Part shown: one piece after another, positions 57,619-64,000 of the stretch
How the letters are laid out: each line of letters starts with the position of its first letter
Position numbering within the stretch: position 1 is the stretch's first letter
DNA from: Tamaricihabitans halophyticus
Lineage (GTDB): Bacteria > Actinomycetota > Actinomycetes > Mycobacteriales > Pseudonocardiaceae
Direction: 5' to 3'
Assembly: GCF_004340875.1 (NCBI RefSeq)
Contig: NZ_SLXQ01000008.1
Span: 1-64,000, forward strand
Length of the DNA: 64,000 bases
The notes under the pieces: generated by a model
The model's input: only the letters and a program-made list of their open reading frames with translations
The model's database searches: none
What the model was told of the DNA's origin: nothing
Translations under genes and position numbers: made by a program

Positions 57619-58872
57619 ATGAAGAGGTGGGTAGCTACATCGCTTCTTGGGGTGATCGTGTTCGCTGGTACCGCCTGCACGCCACCGGAGTCGCCGAGTG
57701 AGCCACCCGCCGAACTGGCTCGCAATCCCGAGTTGCGTGGCGATCCGGTGGTTGTCGGGGTGCAGAGCCCGCACGACGGCCCCGCCGCCTATCCACAATC
57801 GACCTATGGAGCCGAAGCCGCCGCGTGGTACATCAACCACGAACTAGGCGGAATCGACGGTAGGCCGGTCGAGATGGATATCTGTCGTGGCGATGGCAGC
57901 CCAGAGACCGCGATCAACTGCGCAAACGAGTTTGTCCGAGCCGACGTTCCCGTGGTGTTCGACGCCTACGACGGGGAAAGTGTCGGGCCGATGGTACCGG
58001 TGATGCGGTCGGCTGGCATCCCGATCGTCGGGTTGCTTGCGGGTCAGGGGGTAGCAGAGGCCAATCCGCTGCCCACCTCCTTCTATTTCTCCGGTCCACT
58101 TGAGACAAGCGCGCTGGGCATGGTTACCGTGCTGGACAGGTTGAACCTGCGGGATTCGGCGTTGGCCGTAGACGACAAGCCGGCCTCACATTCTTATGTG
58201 GATGATCTGGTACGTCCGATGGGGCAGGAACTCAATGTCCGTGTGAATCCGGTGTACACCGACGTCACGGATATGAACTTCACCGAAATGGCCGCGCTCG
58301 AGTTGGTCAACGACCCTGATGTCGCGGGGATCATCTCGCTGCCGGAAGACGGCTGTACTGGGCTGGTGCAGGCGATCCGGCAACAGGGTTACGACAACGC
58401 GATCTTCGCCGGATCCTGCTCGCAGTTCATCGACGAGCTGGATGCCGAAGACGCACAGGGTGCGATTATCCAGCCGCGCTTGTGGATTCCGGAATCCAAG
58501 AAGCACGCTCCGCCGGAGGTACGGCAGGAACTCGAGGACTTCGAGAAGGCGATGAGCACCGTCGGCTATGGGGATGAGCTGTCCGCGCGGTCATTGTACT
58601 CGTTCGCCGGCCTGGTGAACCTGGCGAGGATTCTCGGTTCGGTCGAGCAGGACATCAGCGGCACGACCGTCGCAACCGCGATGCGTGGGCTACGAGATTT
58701 CGACACGTTCGCCGGACCCGAGGTGACCTGCGACGGCAGACAGTGGCCGGGTCGGCCAGGCGCGTGCAGCCATCAGGCGATCTTTTTCGAGGTGCAGGAG
58801 GACGGCAGCGTCAAGCCGATCGACGATGCCGGTTTCATCGAGCTTGACCCGAATGTCACGGCGAGTCGCTGA
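57619..58872 (+). CDS. LIV-type (branched-chain amino acid family) substrate-binding lipoprotein
   Basis: A 417-residue protein with a lipoprotein-type signal, MKRWVATSLLGVIVFAGTAC, acylated Cys at about residue 20. The body is a Peripla_BP_6 domain: VVVGVQSPHDGPAAYPQSTY, then GAEAAAWYINHELGGIDGRP and the long C-terminal part. Homologues bind branched-chain amino acids, but in catabolic loci they often bind aromatic or alicyclic acids. It is the binding protein of the following permease-ATPase set (LivHM, LivG, LivF). Substrate unknown; presumably the acid handled by the upstream CoA genes. Confidence 0.92.
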   Translation: MKRWVATSLLGVIVFAGTACTPPESPSEPPAELARNPELRGDPVVVGVQSPHDGPAAYPQSTYGAEAAAWYINHELGGIDGRPVEMDICRGDGSPETAINCANEFVRADVPVVFDAYDGESVGPMVPVMRSAGIPIVGLLAGQGVAEANPLPTSFYFSGPLETSALGMVTVLDRLNLRDSALAVDDKPASHSYVDDLVRPMGQELNVRVNPVYTDVTDMNFTEMAALELVNDPDVAGIISLPEDGCTGLVQAIRQQGYDNAIFAGSCSQFIDELDAEDAQGAIIQPRLWIPESKKHAPPEVRQELEDFEKAMSTVGYGDELSARSLYSFAGLVNLARILGSVEQDISGTTVATAMRGLRDFDTFAGPEVTCDGRQWPGRPGACSHQAIFFEVQEDGSVKPIDDAGFIELDPNVTASR

Positions 58873-58891
58873 TGCGATCCGCTGAGGTGGG

Positions 58892-60916
58892 ATGTGGCGC
58901 GTGACAACATTCATCCAGTTTGCCGTGCTGGGGCTCGGCCTTGGCGCTGTCTACGTTGGTCTGGCTACCGGTCTGCTACTTGTGCACAGGGCTACCGGCA
59001 TCATCAATTTCGCGCAGGGCGCGATGGGCATGTGGGGTGCCTATGTGTTCGCCCAACTACAGGTCGACGGGACACTGGTGTTCCCCGTAGGGCAGCTGTA
59101 TCTGCCAGAACCGCCGGGAGTGGTGCTGTCGCTATTCATCGCGCTGCTGATGGGGCTACTGCTCGGCATCCTGGCGCACTATCTGGTCTTCCGGCCGGTG
59201 CGACATGCGCCGGTGCTGGCGCAGGTCGTCGTGTCCATCGGCCTGATGGTCGCCATCCAGGCGCTGGTAGTGATCCGGTTCGGCCCGAACAACATCGCCG
59301 TGGACGAGGTGGTGCCAAGGGTGGACATCGCACTTGTCGGTGTGGCGGTATCCGGTCGCGAGCTGGTGATGGCCGTGCTCATGGTGGGACTTGCCGCGCT
59401 CGTGTGGGTATACCTGCAGTTCACCAGGGCCGGGTCGGCGACTAGGGCGGCGGCGGAGAACGAACGCGGCGCCGCCCTGATGGGATTCTCGCCGGACCGG
59501 CTGGCTGGTTTCGCCATCATGCTTTCCACTGTCATAAGCACGGCAGCGGTCATTCTGGGTAGCTCGATCACGGGGCTGAATCCGGAGAACTACACGCTGA
59601 TCGTGGTACCGGCGCTCGCGGTGCTGTTGCTGGCGAGGCTCGAATCAATCGCACTGGTGTGCGTTGGTGGGCTCGCCCTCGGTGTGCTGCAGTCCGAGCT
59701 GAATCTGGTTTCTACCAGTGAGTGGTGGCCAACCTGGGCAAAGTCGGGTCTTGACCAGGTCGTGCCGTTCCTGATCGTGATGGTCATCCTGTTCGCGTTC
59801 GGTAAGCGGTTGCCGTCGAGAGGAAGCCTGCAAACCGTGCGGTTGCCGGATGTCACGCTACCTCGCATACGTCTGCTACCGGCGGTACTTCTGATTGGCG
59901 GCGCGGCGCTGGCGGTGAGCCTCACTAGCGGCCAGATCCGGTTTGGGATCACCAGCTCGATGATCATGATGCTCCTTGCTCTGTCCTATGTGGTCATTAC
60001 TGGCTACCTCGGTCAGATATCGCTGGCGCAGTTGGCTTTCGCGGGCGCAGCCGGATTCACGCTGTCGAAGATCGCTACGGCATGGGGGCTGCCCTTCCCA
60101 CTTGCCGTTCTCCTGTCGTCGGTAGTGGCCATCCTGCTCGGCATGCTGGTCGCGCTGCCGGCTTTTCGTATTCGTGGAGCCCAGCTCGCCATCACGACGA
60201 TGGCGGCGGCGCTGGCCATAGAACGCTTCGTGTTCGGAAACTACAGCCTCACCCCACCAGAGGGAAATCCGATCGCCGAGCCGATGATCGGCGGTGTGAA
60301 CTTCGCGGTGCGCGAGGGTAGGGACCTCGCCAGGCTGGAATTCTCCGTACTGGTGCTCGTCGTCGCGGCACTGGCCGTACTGTTGTTCATCCGCCTTGCC
60401 TCCGGCGATACCGGACGAGCTTTCCTCGCGGTCCGCTCGAACGAGCGCGCCGCGGCGTCCGCGGGTATCAACGTGCGGATGACGAAACTCATCGGGTTCG
60501 GGCTGTCCGCGTTCATCGCGGGACTGGCCGGCTGTCTGATCGGTTACAGCCACGGGCAGCTGTCCGCGGAGTCCTTTGAGGTGTTCGTCGGGTTGCAGAT
60601 CCTCGCGGTTGCCTATGTTGGCGGTATTACCTCCTTCGGCGGAGCGCTCGTTGCCGGACTGATCGCGCCGCTCGGCATCCTCTATGTCGTCCTGCACCAG
60701 CTTTTCGAGATGGGCAACTACTACGCCCTGATCACCGGAATCGGCTTGATGATCACCGCGATCCTGCATCCGTCGGGGATCGCAGGGGAGGTGCACCGCG
60801 CTATCGCGGCGCTGCGCCGAAAGCAGCGGGGTGGCCCGGCTGGTGCGGGAACGGCGGACGCGGCGGCGGAACCGGGTGATGACCCCAGTCGGAAGGATCC
60901 GAGTCATGCCAGTTGA
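58892..60916 (+). CDS. LivH-LivM fusion permease
   Basis: A 674-residue membrane protein combining both LIV permeases. Residues of about 1-310 are LivH-like (LLLVHRATGIINFAQGAMGM, then GITG-type loop and TRAAAENERGAALMGFSPD). Residues of about 320-650 are LivM-like (TGYLGQISLAQLAFAGAAGF, ALPAFRIRGAQLAITTMA and LAVRSNERAAASAGINVRMT). A polar tail of about 35 residues ends it. Fused LivHM proteins are known. ATG with GAGGTGGG upstream. Its stop overlaps the LivG start region by about 11 bp. Confidence 0.93.
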   Translation: MWRVTTFIQFAVLGLGLGAVYVGLATGLLLVHRATGIINFAQGAMGMWGAYVFAQLQVDGTLVFPVGQLYLPEPPGVVLSLFIALLMGLLLGILAHYLVFRPVRHAPVLAQVVVSIGLMVAIQALVVIRFGPNNIAVDEVVPRVDIALVGVAVSGRELVMAVLMVGLAALVWVYLQFTRAGSATRAAAENERGAALMGFSPDRLAGFAIMLSTVISTAAVILGSSITGLNPENYTLIVVPALAVLLLARLESIALVCVGGLALGVLQSELNLVSTSEWWPTWAKSGLDQVVPFLIVMVILFAFGKRLPSRGSLQTVRLPDVTLPRIRLLPAVLLIGGAALAVSLTSGQIRFGITSSMIMMLLALSYVVITGYLGQISLAQLAFAGAAGFTLSKIATAWGLPFPLAVLLSSVVAILLGMLVALPAFRIRGAQLAITTMAAALAIERFVFGNYSLTPPEGNPIAEPMIGGVNFAVREGRDLARLEFSVLVLVVAALAVLLFIRLASGDTGRAFLAVRSNERAAASAGINVRMTKLIGFGLSAFIAGLAGCLIGYSHGQLSAESFEVFVGLQILAVAYVGGITSFGGALVAGLIAPLGILYVVLHQLFEMGNYYALITGIGLMITAILHPSGIAGEVHRAIAALRRKQRGGPAGAGTADAAAEPGDDPSRKDPSHAS

Positions 60917-61676
60917 GGCCGAGGCGGGATTGCACGCCAGTGATATCACCGTGTCCTACGGTGGCGTCCTGGCAAACGACCGCGTCACGCTGGACGTGAC
61001 ACCCGGTCAGGTGGTCGGGCTGATCGGTCCAAACGGCGCGGGTAAGACAACGTTCGTGGACGCGGTCACCGGCTTCACCGCCGCCGAAGGGCAGGTGTGG
61101 TTGGCTGGGACGCGTCTCGATGAGTTGGCGCCTCACCACCGACGTGCGGCTGGGCTGTCCCGGACCTGGCAATCCGGTGAGCTCTTCAGCAACCTCACGG
61201 TCGCCGAGAACATCATGGTCGCCGCCCGGCCAGGCGGCCTGCGCCGGGTCTGGCACGACATCTTCGGTCGGCGGGACCGCGCTTCGGATCTCGTGGCCAA
61301 CGTGTTGCGGACCGTCGGACTGGCGGATGCCGAGGAGACGATCGCCCGCGATCTGACGCTCGGCCAACAGAAGTTGGTGGGTGTCGCGCGCGCGATGGCA
61401 GGCCGGTGTGGATTGCTGTTATTGGACGAACCAGCTGCCGGATTGGACAGCGCGGAAAGCGCGGCGTTCGCCGAGCGGTTACGTGCGATTGCCGCCGACG
61501 GGCCCGGTGTCTTGTTGATCGACCATGACATGTCGCTGGTGCTCGGCGTATGCGACCGGGTGTACGTGATGGAGTTCGGAAAGGTCATCTTCGCTGGGAC
61601 ACCCGCGCAGGCACGACGCGATCCGGCCGTCGTGGCGGCATACCTGGGAGTGCCGATGGAGGCCAGCCATGACTGA
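60906..61676 (+). CDS. LIV-type ABC ATP-binding protein (LivG)
   Basis: A 256-residue ATPase with Walker A GPNGAGKTT, Walker B LLLLDEPAAGLD and switch His in LLIDHDMSLVL. The signature is LTLGQQKLVGVARA, with LTLGQ in place of LSGGQ. The ATG at 60906 is supported by GGAAGGA; the open frame to 60831 overlaps LivHM and is not used. Works with LivF and LivHM. Confidence 0.93.
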   Translation: MPVEAEAGLHASDITVSYGGVLANDRVTLDVTPGQVVGLIGPNGAGKTTFVDAVTGFTAAEGQVWLAGTRLDELAPHHRRAAGLSRTWQSGELFSNLTVAENIMVAARPGGLRRVWHDIFGRRDRASDLVANVLRTVGLADAEETIARDLTLGQQKLVGVARAMAGRCGLLLLDEPAAGLDSAESAAFAERLRAIAADGPGVLLIDHDMSLVLGVCDRVYVMEFGKVIFAGTPAQARRDPAVVAAYLGVPMEASHD

Positions 61677-62406
61677 GGAGTTGTTACGTGCCGAGCGGAC
61701 GACGGTGGGTTACCACGGTGTGCCCGCGTTGCGGGACTTCTCGTTGTCCTTGTCCGCTGGCGAGATGCTCACCCTGCTCGGGCCGAACGGCGCCGGCAAG
61801 ACCAGCGCGCTGCTGTCCCTGGTAGGACTACTGCCGCTGATGGACGGCCAGGTAACCGCGCTCGGCAAGCCGGTAGGCAAGCGGTTCCCGCCATACGCGC
61901 TTGCCAGGGCAGGGGTGTCGCTGGTTCCCGACGATCGTGGACTGTTCCCCGGGCTGACCGTGCGGGAGCATCTGCGGCTGGCGCGCCGGCGGCCGAGCAA
62001 GGCGCGGGAAGAGGCGGTTTTCGAGCGATTCGCGGCGCTGCGATCGCTGCGAAACCGACAGGTTGGTTTGCTTTCCGGCGGCGAGCAGCAGATGCTCGCG
62101 ATCGCCAAAGCGCTGCTCGCCGAACCGAAAGTGCTCATGGTCGACGAGATGAGTCTCGGGCTGGCGCCGAAGGTGGTGCAGGAGATGTTGCCCGCGATTC
62201 GCGCCATGGCAAGGGATGAGCAGATCGGCGTACTACTGGTGGAACAGCATGTCGAACTCGCGCTGTCGGTGGCTGATCGGGGAATCATCCTCAATCATGG
62301 TCGAACGGTCCTCGCCGGACCGGCAGCCACTTTGCTTGACCGCCGGTCCGAGGTGGAGTCGGCCTATTTCAGCTCGGCTGAGTCCGTGGAGCCGCACGGT
62401 CGATAG
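61669..62406 (+). CDS. LIV-type ABC ATP-binding protein (LivF)
   Basis: A 245-residue ATPase: Walker A GPNGAGKTS, signature LSGGEQQMLAIAKALL, Walker B VLMVDEMSLGLAPKVV and switch His in VEQHVELAL. DEMSLGLAP is the usual LivF form. Overlaps LivG by 8 bp. Ends 18 bp before the convergent efflux gene. Confidence 0.94.
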   Translation: MTEELLRAERTTVGYHGVPALRDFSLSLSAGEMLTLLGPNGAGKTSALLSLVGLLPLMDGQVTALGKPVGKRFPPYALARAGVSLVPDDRGLFPGLTVREHLRLARRRPSKAREEAVFERFAALRSLRNRQVGLLSGGEQQMLAIAKALLAEPKVLMVDEMSLGLAPKVVQEMLPAIRAMARDEQIGVLLVEQHVELALSVADRGIILNHGRTVLAGPAATLLDRRSEVESAYFSSAESVEPHGR

Positions 62407-62424
62407 CCGCCAACCCCGCTCTGC

Positions 62425-63882
62425 TCAGTGTCCTGGCGCGTTCGCCGCGCTGACCGTGCCGGTGGATCGACGGACGAACAGCGAGGTGAGTACGGCTAGT
62501 AGGCCGATGCATCCCGCGACAATGAACGCGAGGTGCAGGCCATCCGCGTCCGGACCAGGACCCGTCGTGCTACTGCCGAGGGACGCGACGGTGACGAACA
62601 CGGCGGTTCCGAACGCGCCGGCGACCTGCTGCAGGGTGGCCAGCACCGCGCTGCCGTGCGAATGGAGATGGTCGGACAGTGAACCAAGCGCCAGCGTCAT
62701 GAGTGGCGTCATCATCAACGCGAGCCCGGTCATCAGCACCATGTGGTAGGCGACAACGGTCCCCATCGAGGAATCCGGGCTCAGCGTGGTGAACAGCCAC
62801 AGCCCGCCTGCCATCGCCGCCGCGCCGGGTATCACCAGCGGGCGCGGTCCGACCCGGTCGAACAGTGCACCGACCGGCCGGCCGAGTAAGCCGAGCAGGA
62901 GACCGCCCGGCAACACGGCGAGCCCGCTTTCGAAGGTGCTCCGGTCCAACACCGTCTGGAGGTACAGCGGCAGCAGGATCGAGGCGACCCCGAGCAGGCA
63001 CATGAACAGCAGGCTGACCAGCAGCAGCGCCACGGTGAAGTTGTGGCTCGTGAACACCTTCAGATTCAGCAGCGGTCGATCCTCGCGCTCCAGCCGGATC
63101 TGTCGCCAGGCGAAAACCGCCAGCGCGGCGAGACCGACGACGATCGGTAGCCACGGTGGCACGAGGTGTTCGCCCGCGCCGGATTCGCCGATCGAGGCCA
63201 AACCATAGAGCACCCCACCGAAACCGATAGCGGAGAGCAACACGGAGAGCACATCCAGTGGCACCGAACGGGTTTCGCTGTCCAGCCGCAACCAGCGCGC
63301 GCCGATGACGAACGCGATGATCGCCAACGGCAGTACGATCCAGAACATCCAGCGCCAGCCGAGCGAGGAGAGCACCGCGCCGCCGATGGTCGGGCCAAGG
63401 GCGGGTGCCACCGCGATGACAATCGAGATCGTGCCCATGGTGGCGCCACGCCGTTCCGCGGGCACCAGACGCATGATCGAGGTCATCAGCAGCGGGACCA
63501 TCACCGCGGTACCGCAGGCCTGCACGATCCGACCGCTGAGCAGCACGGGAAAACCGGGCGCGAGCGCGGAGAGCAGGGTGCCCGCGCTGAACAAGCCCAG
63601 CGAGGCCAGGTAAATCTGCCGATGGGAGAACCGTTCGAGCAGGAACCCGGTAATCGGGATGACCACGGCCATGGTGAGCAGGAACCCACTGGTCAACCAT
63701 TGGGCCGTGGTGGCGGATACCTGAAGGTCGACGGTCAGGTCGCGGAGCGCGACGCTCAGGATCGTCTCGTTGAGGATCATGACGAAGGCGGAAGCAACCA
63801 GTACGCCAATAAGTAGTCCGGCTTTCGGGTGGCCCGTACTCCGATCTGTTCCCGCTTCCTGGACGCGGGACGTGTCGACCAT
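62425..63882 (-). CDS. DHA2-family (EmrB/QacA-type) MFS efflux transporter
   Basis: A 485-residue protein with about 14 membrane segments. The signature regions are NETILSVALRDLTVDLQVSA, then TAQWLTSGFLLTMAVVIPITGFLLER, AVMVPLLMTSIMRLVPAERR and GPTIGGAVLSSLGWRWMFWI. It exports drugs or toxic metabolites with proton exchange. ATG at 63882 with GAAAGG upstream. It is convergent with LivF, so not part of that operon. Upstream, 63883-64000, no regulator is visible in the window. Confidence 0.92.
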   Translation of the reverse strand: MVDTSRVQEAGTDRSTGHPKAGLLIGVLVASAFVMILNETILSVALRDLTVDLQVSATTAQWLTSGFLLTMAVVIPITGFLLERFSHRQIYLASLGLFSAGTLLSALAPGFPVLLSGRIVQACGTAVMVPLLMTSIMRLVPAERRGATMGTISIVIAVAPALGPTIGGAVLSSLGWRWMFWIVLPLAIIAFVIGARWLRLDSETRSVPLDVLSVLLSAIGFGGVLYGLASIGESGAGEHLVPPWLPIVVGLAALAVFAWRQIRLEREDRPLLNLKVFTSHNFTVALLLVSLLFMCLLGVASILLPLYLQTVLDRSTFESGLAVLPGGLLLGLLGRPVGALFDRVGPRPLVIPGAAAMAGGLWLFTTLSPDSSMGTVVAYHMVLMTGLALMMTPLMTLALGSLSDHLHSHGSAVLATLQQVAGAFGTAVFVTVASLGSSTTGPGPDADGLHLAFIVAGCIGLLAVLTSLFVRRSTGTVSAANAPGH

Positions 63883-64000
63883 GGTTACCTTTCGGAGGAA
63901 TTCGATCTGCTACGGATTTCGATCTGCTTGGGCCGCGCGGCATGGGAAGCCCACGATCCAGATTGACACAAAGTGAACGTTTCTCGCGACGGAATTACTC

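Noticed and set aside
63950-63985. Possible inverted repeat near TTGACACAAAGTGAAC upstream of the efflux gene
   Set aside because: Arms are imperfect (TTCAC versus GTGTCAA) and the window ends here, so it cannot be judged.
1-64000. tRNA, rRNA, insertion sequences, integrases, phage genes, riboswitches
   Set aside because: I looked for CCA-ending cloverleaf patterns, transposase or integrase motifs and common riboswitch cores and saw none; a covariance-model scan would be decisive.

Overview
The window is about 64 kb of high-GC actinobacterial chromosome. An AfsR-type regulator remnant, a SigC-like sigma factor next to a zf-HC2 protein, a mycobacterial-type thiolase-like protein (TLP1 type), many GntR/TetR/LacI/PucR regulators and long runs of ATGA-overlapping genes all point to Actinomycetia. 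Pseudonocardiaceae (Amycolatopsis or a relative) is my best guess, from gene style only. I saw no rRNA, tRNA, IS element, phage gene or CRISPR array. The stretch is accessory metabolism: several uptake-plus-catabolism modules, each with its own regulator and often with visible operator-like palindromes.

Layout. 1-1030: remnant of an AfsR/SARP regulator. 1.4-4.8 kb: MFS transporter, PucR regulator and a short HTH protein. 4.8-8.4 kb: NarL/DesK-type two-component system with an ABC-2 exporter in one operon. 8.6-19.7 kb: module 1, with TcuA-like flavoprotein, LLM flavin oxidoreductase, aldehyde and alcohol dehydrogenases, DASS symporter, lactonase-like MBL hydrolase, APC permease, nitrilase-family amidase and a GntR regulator. 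A short element (GTATRCAAMGGC-like) lies upstream of three of its transcription units. 19.8-32.3 kb: module 2, with copper amine oxidase, PaiB-like protein, a five-part Opp/Dpp importer, two self-processing-type amidohydrolases (P1/DmpA and C45), a semialdehyde-type dehydrogenase and a LacI regulator. Twin near-identical palindromes sit in its divergent promoter region. 32.4-39 kb: divergent Nramp-like transporter, GntR, FAD oxidoreductase, TLP1-type thiolase, MarR and PIG-L deacetylase. 39-40.6 kb: SigC-type sigma factor, zf-HC2 anti-sigma candidate and a 48-residue membrane peptide. 40.7-43.7 kb: TetR and a three-gene ABC exporter. 43.8-47.6 kb: housekeeping-like enzymes.

47.6-62.4 kb: module 3, a CoA-dependent acid catabolism locus with two acyl-CoA synthetases, two adjacent acyl-CoA dehydrogenases, an HpaB/AbfD-family protein, two enoyl-CoA hydratases, a LIV-type ABC importer and a TetR regulator. 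A 14-bp TGAC-N6-GTCA-type palindrome recurs at all three of its promoter regions, which suggests one regulon. A DHA2-type efflux pump closes the window.

Three otherwise well-preserved genes (AfsR remnant, oligopeptide-binding protein, second acyl-CoA synthetase) each carry one single-base frameshift. These could be real mutations or sequence errors. The strongest candidates for something undescribed are module 2 with its twin operators and module 3 with its three-site operator and its AbfD-like protein that lacks the iron-sulfur ligands.
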